Origin: JBJFCE01 sp964437825
GTDB taxonomy: Bacteria > Bacillota > Clostridia > Lachnospirales > Lachnospiraceae
Length of the DNA: 17,087 bases
Reading direction: 5' to 3'
Assembly: GCA_964437825.1 (NCBI GenBank)
Contig: CAYTIH010000050.1
Span: 1-17,087, forward strand
A model generated the notes under the pieces. That model was not told the DNA's origin and did no database searches. It was given only the letters and a program-made list of their open reading frames with translations. Below are positions 7,868 through 14,177 of the stretch, one piece after another (the first letter of the stretch is position 1; each line of letters opens with the position of its first letter). The position numbers and the translations under genes were made by a program.

Positions 7868-8353
7868 ATGAGATTACGAAAAATAGGTAAGCCGCTGTCC
7901 TTCGTTCCGGCAGTTTTGGTTATGTGCATGATTTTTTATTTTTCGGCGCAGACAGGCGGGGAGTCATCCCGGGTCAGCCTGAAAGTCAGCAGATATCTTG
8001 TAGATTCCACGGATAAATACTTTGCGTTTGGCATGGACTCGGAAAGACTTGAAGAAGTTGTCGGATTGATTCATACAGCGGTGAGAAAGCTTGGCCACGT
8101 GACCGAATATTTTGTGCTGGCAGTAACGGTTTCTTTTCCTTTATATGTGTATGGACTTAAGAGAAAAAGGCTGTTTCTGTCAGCGGGAGGATTTTGTACA
8201 GCGTTCGCGGCGCTGGATGAATTCCACCAATCCTTTGTGGCGGACAGGGGGCCGTCAGTCAGGGATGTGGGGATTGACTGTATCGGAATTCTGATCGGCA
8301 TGATACTTGTGGGGATTGTGTGCCGTATAAAACAGGGAAAGCATTCGGGATGA
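7868..8353 (+). CDS. VanZ-like family membrane protein
   Basis: Small integral membrane protein, 161 residues, with four predicted hydrophobic spans (roughly residues 7-23, 75-95, 100-115 and 135-155). Family marks: 'IFYFSAQTGGESS' near the first helix, 'RKLGHVTEYFVL', and the diagnostic 'ALDEFHQSFVADRGPSVRDVGID' motif with conserved Asp-Glu, His-Gln and Arg-Gly. VanZ proteins are linked to low-level teicoplanin resistance in enterococci, but most genomic copies have no known role. Only a weak AGAAAG precedes the ATG, so translation may depend on the upstream gene 29 bp away. Confidence 0.85.
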   Translation: MRLRKIGKPLSFVPAVLVMCMIFYFSAQTGGESSRVSLKVSRYLVDSTDKYFAFGMDSERLEEVVGLIHTAVRKLGHVTEYFVLAVTVSFPLYVYGLKRKRLFLSAGGFCTAFAALDEFHQSFVADRGPSVRDVGIDCIGILIGMILVGIVCRIKQGKHSG

Positions 8354-8398
8354 CACTGCCTTCCCATGAACGTTGGCGGGCAAAATGGAGAAAGAACA

Positions 8399-8968
8399 AT
8401 GACAGAGAAAACGGATCGGATCGTGAGCGGATTCTGCTTCACCTCCAAGGAGGATGCGGATATCGCCCGGATGGAGCTTGAAAAAATTGAGATGCTGAGG
8501 TCGCGGATGGACAGCAGAAATACGGAGATGGTTTTGTCCGTTTATAACAGGGCAATTATGAACAGGACATTTCGAACGCCTGTGGGATATCAGTATCTGT
8601 CCTGTGTGCGGGAAAGACTACTTGCAAGCGGCGTTTCGGAAAAGGAATTGAATCCGATTCCGCTTACTGTTCATTTTTCTTCCGTTACGAATCCGGCAGT
8701 CAAGGTCAAAAAGGAAATACCCGCGAAAAAGAAGGCGGCAAAGCCGCCTGTGACGCTGGCGTTTTCCGTGATACTGAATGTGGTATTGATGATATTGGTA
8801 GGGGCCATGTTTATGATTACTTTATATAGTGATAATCCCAATATCCTGAATTACAGGACACAGGTGATCAACGAGTATGCCGGGTGGGAACAGGAGCTTC
8901 GGGATAAAGAGGATGAGCTGCGCGATTGGGAGCAGGAACTTTTACAAGAAGAGAATGAGCTGTATTAA
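8399..8968 (+). CDS. Hypothetical single-span membrane protein with coiled-coil tail
   Basis: Not recognised as a named family. I choose the ATG at 8399 (189 residues) because GGAG at 8387-8390 is well spaced before it; an in-frame ATG at 8366 lacks a site. Residues 1-100 are a soluble, mostly helical region. A Lys/Ala-rich stretch (about 102-116) leads into one hydrophobic span (about 118-141). The C-terminal part (about 155-189) is a charged heptad-like coiled coil with the near-repeat 'WEQELRDKEDELRDWEQELL'. The frame stays open and similar in character after the TAA at 8966-8968, so this copy may be shortened. It follows the VanZ-like gene by 45 bp. Confidence 0.7.
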   Translation: MTEKTDRIVSGFCFTSKEDADIARMELEKIEMLRSRMDSRNTEMVLSVYNRAIMNRTFRTPVGYQYLSCVRERLLASGVSEKELNPIPLTVHFSSVTNPAVKVKKEIPAKKKAAKPPVTLAFSVILNVVLMILVGAMFMITLYSDNPNILNYRTQVINEYAGWEQELRDKEDELRDWEQELLQEENELY

Positions 8969-9064
8969 CAGGCTGAAAGAGAACAGAATGAAAAGCAAAC
9001 TGTCGAATATGAGCGGCAGCATAGAAAAAGACTTCCGTTTCACAAAATAAACAAAAATACAAGA

Positions 9065-9070
9065 TATAAT
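9065..9070 (+). promoter_or_regulatory. Possible -10 box upstream of RR1
   Basis: A perfect TATAAT at 9065-9070, but no good -35 at 16-18 bp. If used, the transcript would carry the double hairpin (9086-9143) in its leader before the regulator at 9206. Confidence 0.3.
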
Positions 9071-9175
9071 GAGCGCAAGCGAGAAGAATGTGCTTGCACA
9101 TTCGGCGAACGACGAATTGGATCATGAATCGCAGATTCATGATAAAATGAGCGCAAAAGAAAAACAAGCGACGCG
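9067..9175. repeat. Double-hairpin repeat element (REP/MITE-like)
   Basis: Two perfect hairpins sit side by side: GAATGTGC/GCACATTC with a 2-base loop (9086-9103), and ATCATGAATC/GATTCATGAT with a 3-base loop (9121-9143). They are flanked by direct copies of AATGAGCGCAA (about 9068-9078 and 9146-9156) and by purine-rich AAGCGA segments on both sides. Such modular palindromes with no coding capacity resemble interspersed intergenic repeats. Confidence 0.6.
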
Positions 9176-9205
9176 AAGTGGACATGCTTTATATGGAGGT
9201 TTAGA

Positions 9206-9886
9206 ATGGATACACTGAAAATTCTCGTAGTAGACGATGAAAGCAGAATGAGAAAGCTGGTTCGGGATTTTCTGGTAAAGAACGGTTATGAAGTGTTAGA
9301 GGCGGAAAACGGTGCGCAGGCAGTGGATCTGTTCTTTGGAAAACAGGATATTGCGCTGATTATTCTGGACGTTATGATGCCGGTTATGGACGGTTGGCAG
9401 GCATGCCGGGAAATCAGGTCCTATTCCAAAGTCCCGATTATCATGCTGACAGCAAAAGGGGATGAGCAGGACGAACTGCAGGGCTTTGAGCTTGGCGTTG
9501 ACGAATACATTTCCAAACCCTTCAGCCCCAAGATACTGGTTGCCAGAGTCGGCGCACTGCTTCGCAGAAGCGGCAGCATCAAGGACGAAGAAATCTTGTC
9601 GGCCGGCGGTATTGAAATTGATCAGATGGCACATGTAGTAAAGATAGACGGAAAGCCCGTGGATTTAAGCTTTAAAGAGTTTGAATTATTAAGTTACTTT
9701 GTTGCCAATCAGGGAATTGCCCTATCCAGAGAAAAAATTCTGAATCATGTATGGAATTACGATTATTTCGGAGATGCGCGTACCATTGATACCCACGTGA
9801 AGAAGCTTCGCAGCAAGATGGGTGAAAAAGGCGATATGATCAAGACAATTTGGGGGATGGGCTATAAATTTGAAGCGGAAGGATGA
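9206..9886 (+). CDS. OmpR/PhoB-family response regulator (RR1)
   Basis: Cytoplasmic transcription factor of 226 residues with a receiver domain (1-120) and a winged-helix DNA-binding domain (about 130-225). The receiver has the acidic pair Asp10/Asp11, phospho-acceptor Asp55 in 'LIILDVMMPVMDG', Thr82 and Lys104 ('SKPF'), so it should be phosphorylatable. The C-terminus shows 'LSFKEFELLSYFVANQG', 'SREKILNHVWNYDYFGDARTIDTHVKKLRSKM' and 'TIWGMGYKFE', typical of the recognition helix and wing. GGAGG lies before the ATG. No intact kinase follows; instead there is a decayed two-component/ABC segment. The likely partner may be the kinase at 14178. Confidence 0.92.
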   Translation: MDTLKILVVDDESRMRKLVRDFLVKNGYEVLEAENGAQAVDLFFGKQDIALIILDVMMPVMDGWQACREIRSYSKVPIIMLTAKGDEQDELQGFELGVDEYISKPFSPKILVARVGALLRRSGSIKDEEILSAGGIEIDQMAHVVKIDGKPVDLSFKEFELLSYFVANQGIALSREKILNHVWNYDYFGDARTIDTHVKKLRSKMGEKGDMIKTIWGMGYKFEAEG

Positions 9887-10149
9887 TATGGCTGCTCTCC
9901 CTACTGTTTCTGTCTGTGAATGTAACACATCTACAATCAAAATTTCCCTTCTGTGCTAACTTTATTTCCTTGCAAAATCGACCTTTGAAAGCCTTACAAA
10001 TCAAGACTTACAAAGGCCGGAATCGATACTTTTCCCGCTGCTTTTGGCGACGCATATACACAAGATTTTTGAGCGGATTTAAGGACTATTTAATAATTTT
10101 CCTGTTGTAATATGAATTGTAAAAATACAATAAGGAAAGGAGCTCGTAC
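9887..10149. other. Non-coding junction between RR1 and the decayed cluster
   Basis: No credible gene. It contains an imperfect inverted repeat (9982-9991 and 10007-10016), a small hairpin ATTGTA/TACAAT (10116-10131) and an AAGGAAAGGAG ribosome site (10132-10142) that serves the permease relic at 10150. Confidence 0.6.
9982..10016. repeat. Imperfect inverted repeat with 15-bp centre
   Basis: CCTTTGAAAG at 9982-9991 and CTTACAAAGG at 10007-10016 are inverted copies with one mismatch. The CTTACAAA word also appears inside, at 9993-10000. The geometry resembles a tyrosine-recombinase core site, but a plain hairpin is equally possible. Confidence 0.4.
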
Positions 10150-10342
10150 ATGTTTTTTCATATTTTGAAAAGGGATTTAAAACGAAAGAAAACCATGAAT
10201 ATGATTATGTTGTTATTTCATGATTCTGGCAACGATGTTCATATCGAGCAGTATCAAAAATATCGTTGCTATTTCGACTGCACCGGATCATTATTTTGAT
10301 AAAGTGGGAGTCGGTGATTATTTTATTGTAATGAAAACCTGA
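10150..10342 (+). pseudogene. FtsX-type ABC transporter permease, N-terminal fragment
   Basis: Starts well, with AAGGAAAGGAG and ATG at 10150, reading MFFHILKRDLKRKKTMN, the usual N-terminus of MacB/FtsX-type permeases coupled to bacitracin- or peptide-sensing two-component systems in Clostridia. A net +1 frameshift near 10219 breaks the first transmembrane helix. The next frame continues as 'ILATMFISSSIKNIV' and 'YFDKVGVGDYF', which matches the rest of the helix and the start of the extracellular domain. It then stops at 10340-10342. The remaining several hundred codons and the partner ATPase are absent. Confidence 0.72.
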
Positions 10343-10404
10343 CCGGACAATCGGATTTTTGAAAGAAACAGTGAGGGAATCTATGGTAGATATATTGATC
10401 ATAG

Positions 10405-10461
10405 TCAGCGCCAAAGCATATTCTGACGGTATGGGGAACCGGTTATCGGTTTGAGAAATAA
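10405..10461 (+). pseudogene. C-terminal remnant of an OmpR-family response regulator
   Basis: The frame ending with TAA at 10459-10461 reads HILTVWGTGYRFEK, the canonical last strand and wing of OmpR/PhoB regulators ('TVWGTGYRFE'). A stop in the same frame at 10402-10404 and the lack of any receiver upstream show that only the tail survives. It ends 4 bp before the ATG of the kinase relic, the normal regulator-kinase arrangement. It is a different gene from RR1, whose tail is intact. Confidence 0.65.
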
Positions 10462-10465
10462 AGAT

Positions 10466-11367
10466 ATGAAAGCATTTCACAGGTTAATTTTCATTGCTTT
10501 ACTTGCAATCATGGTACTCTTTGTCGGCACAAATTTGTATATGACCGGACGGATTTATCAAAGTATCCGTCGATCATTTCTGTCTGCAGACTTACGGATA
10601 CGGATAACGAGAGTGAAACTGTAATGACTATCTGATCAGGAAGATTGACGGGATATACTGCCGCTTTGATTACCGCACGGACAATATTAACGCTGCCGCT
10701 GAAAGAACGCAGGAGCCGTTATTTCGGTCGATTCGTATTGGGAATGGATTTATTGCGGGAGGAACTGGAACGGCAGAAAACAGATGCCCTAAAACTGCAA
10801 AAAGAAAAGAAAACTTAGATTTTGTCCCTGTCCAATGCTATCAAAACGCCGCTTCCGGCGATTAAGCTCTATGCAAAGGCGCTGTCGAAAAATATTTATG
10901 ATAATCCGGAAAAGAATATCGGGATTGCGCAAAAAATCAATGAAAAGGCGGACGAAATCGAAGCCTTTCTTTCACAAATTATCAAAGCATCGGAAGAAGA
11001 TTTTCTGAAATTATCTGTGCAAAACAGCGAATTTTACATGTCCGGGATCATTAAAAAATTGAGGAGTATTATACTGACAAGCTGAAATTGAAAATTGTTA
11101 AAGATCGGATTCATCGTATCGCAGTATACGGACTGCCTCCTGAAAGGGGATATGGATCGCGCGATTGAGATTTTACAGAATGTGATTGAAAATGCGGTAA
11201 AATATGACGACGGTGAGTATATCCGTATTGATTTTGCTGACGAGGAGCAGTGCCGCCTGATTACGGTTTCAAACAGCGGCTGCAGTCTTCCGGAAAATGT
11301 GAACATCGTGTGTAATTCGTTGAAAAATACTGCGGCGGCTGATACAATACAATCAGGATTCTTATGA
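10466..11367 (+). pseudogene. Sensor histidine kinase, decayed
   Basis: The start is a membrane anchor, MKAFHRLIFIALLAIMVLF, ending at TAA 10622-10624. Other frames continue with 'DYLIRKIDGIY', 'GMDLLREELERQKTDALKLQKEKK', then TAG at 10816-10818. The dimerisation region follows as 'SNAIKTPLPAIKLYAKAL', where the family has SHDIKTPL: the phospho-acceptor His codon is AAT (10834-10836). More shifts occur near 11062 and 11100. The ATP-binding N-box survives as 'IEILQNVIENAVKYDDGEYI' (from about 11161), but the G1, F and G2 boxes are missing after about 11295. At least four frameshifts, a nonsense codon and an active-site loss make it non-functional. The intact form resembles kinases paired with peptide-sensing ABC transporters. 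Confidence 0.88.
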
Positions 11368-11402
11368 AATATGCCAGGAACTTGATAAGAAAAATAAAGC
11401 TG

Positions 11403-11459
11403 TTTTTAATCTGATTTTAATCTTTTCGGCATTTTTATTTAATTTTGTTTCGGTAAGAT
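11403..11459 (+). promoter_or_regulatory. Response-regulator-type promoter of the DUF4342-RR2-HK2 operon
   Basis: Half-sites TTTAATC at 11405-11411 and 11416-11422 are exactly 11 bp apart, and a third, TTTAATT, is at 11438-11444, two further turns on. TAAGAT at 11454-11459 is the likely -10; the -35 position (11431-11436, ATTTTT) is poor. Direct repeats with 11-bp period next to a weak -35 are the usual target of OmpR/PhoB regulators. RR2 is the natural candidate (autoregulation). Confidence 0.6.
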
Positions 11460-11514
11460 AGCATTATCAAAACAAAGAAAACAAAGCATGAAAATGCAGG
11501 GAAGGGAAAAAACA

Positions 11515-12042
11515 ATGGATAATTTTGAAAAGGTAGAAAAGTTAAAAGAAAAGGCCAATGTCAGCTACGAGGAAGCAAAGGAGGCTCTGGAAAACAGTAA
11601 TTGGGATATCCTGGATGCTGTGATCTATCTCGAGAAAAAAGGAAAGGTATTCCATACCGGAGCGGAAAGCTATACCACGCAGCATGACAGGCAGCCGGCC
11701 GGAGGAAAGCCTGAAATTGAAAACGATGATGATAACGAGTTTACGGAAGGCATAAAACGCTTCGGAGCATGGTGCCTTAAGTGGATCAAGAAGGGAAATA
11801 GCAATTATTTCAGAGTGATCAGGAAAGGTGAGGAGTGCATGATGATTCCTATAACGCTGCTGATCGTACTGCTGATCTTTGCATTCTGGGTAACAGTTCC
11901 GCTTTTAATTGTAGGATTATTCTTTAATTTCAGATATCGTTTTGAGGGACCGGATATCCGTGCCGTGGACCTGAACGATGCAATGGACGGCGCTGCAGAG
12001 ACGGTAGAGCAGGTGAAAAGCCAATTCACGGACAAAAAATAA
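11515..12042 (+). CDS. UBA-like / DUF4342 domain membrane protein
   Basis: 175 residues from the ATG at 11515, chosen because AGGGAAGGG at 11498-11506 lies 8 bases upstream; an in-frame ATG at 11488 has no site. Residues 2-45 ('VEKLKEKANVSYEEAKEALENSNWDILDAVIYLEK') form a UBA/TS-N-like three-helix domain. An Asp/Glu-rich linker spans about 62-78. Residues about 80-140 match DUF4342, with the amphipathic 'GNSNYFRVIRKGEECMMIPIT' running into one or two tightly spaced membrane spans. The tail is hydrophilic. Its biochemical role is unknown. It heads an operon with RR2 and HK2, so it is probably either a target or an accessory of that signalling pair in envelope stress sensing (inference). Confidence 0.78.
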   Translation: MDNFEKVEKLKEKANVSYEEAKEALENSNWDILDAVIYLEKKGKVFHTGAESYTTQHDRQPAGGKPEIENDDDNEFTEGIKRFGAWCLKWIKKGNSNYFRVIRKGEECMMIPITLLIVLLIFAFWVTVPLLIVGLFFNFRYRFEGPDIRAVDLNDAMDGAAETVEQVKSQFTDKK

Positions 12043-12046
12043 TAAG

Positions 12047-12095
12047 CTAACCGTAGAAAGAGGGAGCTGTGGCAGGGCAAATGTATAACGGTTAG
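12047..12095 (+). other. Intercistronic hairpin before RR2
   Basis: CTAACCGT at 12047-12054 pairs perfectly with ACGGTTAG at 12088-12095, with a 33-base loop. No T-run follows, so it is not a terminator. It may tune mRNA stability between the DUF4342 gene and RR2. Confidence 0.4.
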
Positions 12096-12115
12096 GAATC
12101 TGACGGAGCGGAAAA

Positions 12116-12814
12116 ATGGCGAGTATTCTGGTAATTGAGGATGAAGATAAAATTGCACGTTTCATCGAGCTTGAGTTAAAGCATGAGGGATATGAGGTGG
12201 AAAAGGCAAAGGACGGCAGAAGCGGCTTGGAAAGAGCAGAAAACGGAAGCTTTGATCTGGTTTTGCTGGATGTCATGCTGCCCCAGTTAAACGGCTTTGA
12301 GGTTCTGCGCAGACTCAGAAAATCCTCGGAGGTTCCGGTGATTATGTTAACCGCAAGAGATGCGGTTATGGATAAGGTTGCCGGGCTGGACGGAGGAGCC
12401 GATGATTATATTACCAAGCCCTTTGCCATAGAGGAGCTGCTTGCCAGAATCCGCCTTGCAATCAAAAAGCATAGTAATGCCAGGAAGGAAGAAGCAGGCG
12501 TACTGCGATGCGGAAAACTCACACTGGACCCCGAGCGTTACGAAGTTCGTTATGCAGAGAAACCGGTTGAATTGACACATCGGGAATTTGAGCTTTTGCG
12601 GGTGCTTCTTGAAAATAAGAACATTGTCATTTCCAGAGATACTTTATTACAGAAGGTGTGCGGTTATGATTATATGGGAGAGACAAATGTAATTGATGTA
12701 TATGTCAGATATCTGCGCAGTAAGCTGGATGAGGTGCAGGGGGTGCGCATCATCCAGACTGTGCGCGGTGTCGGATATGTGATCAGGGATGAAGCAGATG
12801 AAGAAAACAGATAA
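12116..12814 (+). CDS. OmpR/PhoB-family response regulator (RR2)
   Basis: 232 residues: receiver domain (1-118) and winged-helix effector (about 130-225). Acidic Glu8/Asp9, phospho-acceptor Asp52 ('LVLLDVMLPQLNG'), Thr79 and Lys101 ('TKPF') are all present. The effector shows 'LTHREFELLRVLLENKNIVISRDTLLQKV', 'NVIDVYVRYLRSKLDE' and 'TVRGVGYVIR', typical of the ArlR/MprA-like branch of OmpR regulators. ACGGAGCGG precedes the ATG. Its end overlaps the start of HK2, so the two are translationally coupled and form a cognate pair. It may bind the repeated TTTAAT sites upstream of the DUF4342 gene. Confidence 0.93.
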   Translation: MASILVIEDEDKIARFIELELKHEGYEVEKAKDGRSGLERAENGSFDLVLLDVMLPQLNGFEVLRRLRKSSEVPVIMLTARDAVMDKVAGLDGGADDYITKPFAIEELLARIRLAIKKHSNARKEEAGVLRCGKLTLDPERYEVRYAEKPVELTHREFELLRVLLENKNIVISRDTLLQKVCGYDYMGETNVIDVYVRYLRSKLDEVQGVRIIQTVRGVGYVIRDEADEENR

Positions 12815-14150
12815 CGTGAATCCGCAGGAGAAACAGCAAAAGAGCTCCGGTTCCGGGGCAGAAACAAAAAGGGTTACCTCCATTGCCAGGAGGATCAACT
12901 TTGGCACGGCGGTATGGCTGCTTGGAAGATATCTGGTTTTGGATATACTTCTTGTGTTCATGATCTTCTTCGTTGCTGCTTATTGTATGGACCTGCAATA
13001 TCTGGGAAGCTTTGAACCGCTGCTGAAACGTGATTTTTTTATGAACCACGGTCTTTCGAGTCTGATTTACCGGGCGGGGGATGTGGGGAGTGATTTGTAT
13101 TATCAGGTTTCCATAGGAATATGGGCAAGGCCTGTGTTGTATGCGGGGATTGTGTTATTGGTCTGTGAGCTGACGGAAGTGTTTCACAGAATGATATTTG
13201 GCTCTAAAATGATCAAAAGGGAGCTTCGTCCGATCAGGGAGATTGCAAGGCAGGCGCAGGAGCTTTCGAATCTGGCCTATGATGAGGAAAGAAATATGGG
13301 CAGCGAGAGCTGCTATCATGATCTGGAGAATGCCATCAGCGGCCTTAAGGTGGAAAGACCGAACGCCAGAATCCATGTGCAGAATAAGGAGCTTCAGGGC
13401 ATTGAGCGGGCGGTTAACGATCTGCTTGACAGAATGCATGCTTCTTATCGCCAGCAGACACGGTTTGTATCGGATGCATCCCACGAACTGCGTACCCCGA
13501 TTGCAGTGATCCAGGGATATGTGAATATGCTGGACAGATGGGGCAAAGAGGATGAAACGATTCTGGATGAGTCCATCGAAGCCATCAAAAACGAGTCGGC
13601 TCATATGCAGAAATTGGTGGAGCAGCTTCTGTTTCTGGCAAGGGGTGACAGCAACCGTCAGAAATTGGATAAAAAGAAGATTTTATTAAATGATATCATG
13701 AGGGAGGTATATGAAGAATCCCTGATGATTGATGAAAATCATCACTATTTGTTTGAAGAACAGGGCGCAGCGGAGATTTATGGGGATGCGGATATGATTA
13801 AGCAGTCGGCCAGAATACTCATAGATAATGCGGCAAAGTATACGCAGTCCGGGGAAGACATCGTGATTCGGACAGGACTTTGGAAGGACGAAGCGCCTTA
13901 TTACTGTATACAGGACAACGGAATCGGCATGTCCCAGGAGGATGTATCCCATGCGTTTGACCGGTTTTACCGTGCGGATGCAGTCAGAAACAGCAAAACC
14001 GGAGGAACCGGGCTTGGACTTTCGATCGCCAGATGGATTGTGGAGCAGCATGACGGGTATTATGATGTGGTCAGCCGGGAAGAAATCGGAACCCGTTTTT
14101 GTGTAATCTTTCCCAAACTTCCGACTGCTCGGGAGGAGATCACGAAATAG
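12798..14150 (+). CDS. Sensor histidine kinase (HK2)
   Basis: Membrane kinase, cognate of RR2. The ATG at 12798 (450 residues) has AGGGA about 8 bases upstream; the in-frame ATG at 12789 would add three residues. TM1 is about residues 38-62 and TM2 about 106-126, giving a short 43-residue external loop that is more likely to sense membrane state or a partner protein than a bulky ligand. A HAMP-like linker is followed by HisKA with phospho-acceptor His229 in 'ASHELRTPIAVIQGYV'. The catalytic domain has the N-box 'ILIDNAAKYT', G1 'DNGIGM', F-box 'FDRFYRAD' and G2 'GGTGLGLSIARWIVEQH'. All catalytic boxes are intact. A second kinase gene starts 27 bp after the stop. Confidence 0.93.
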   Translation: MKKTDNVNPQEKQQKSSGSGAETKRVTSIARRINFGTAVWLLGRYLVLDILLVFMIFFVAAYCMDLQYLGSFEPLLKRDFFMNHGLSSLIYRAGDVGSDLYYQVSIGIWARPVLYAGIVLLVCELTEVFHRMIFGSKMIKRELRPIREIARQAQELSNLAYDEERNMGSESCYHDLENAISGLKVERPNARIHVQNKELQGIERAVNDLLDRMHASYRQQTRFVSDASHELRTPIAVIQGYVNMLDRWGKEDETILDESIEAIKNESAHMQKLVEQLLFLARGDSNRQKLDKKKILLNDIMREVYEESLMIDENHHYLFEEQGAAEIYGDADMIKQSARILIDNAAKYTQSGEDIVIRTGLWKDEAPYYCIQDNGIGMSQEDVSHAFDRFYRADAVRNSKTGGTGLGLSIARWIVEQHDGYYDVVSREEIGTRFCVIFPKLPTAREEITK

Positions 14151-14177
14151 CCGGTGAAAAGAGGAGAGCTTCGAAAT

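Noticed and set aside
9883..10110. 75-codon open frame overlapping the end of RR1
   Set aside because: No domain, low-complexity Phe/Arg/Leu content, and it spans the non-coding junction; not a kinase start.
12047..12095. Hairpin between the DUF4342 gene and RR2 as a terminator
   Set aside because: Stem is only 8 bp, the loop is 33 bases and no T-run follows; kept as an intercistronic structure.
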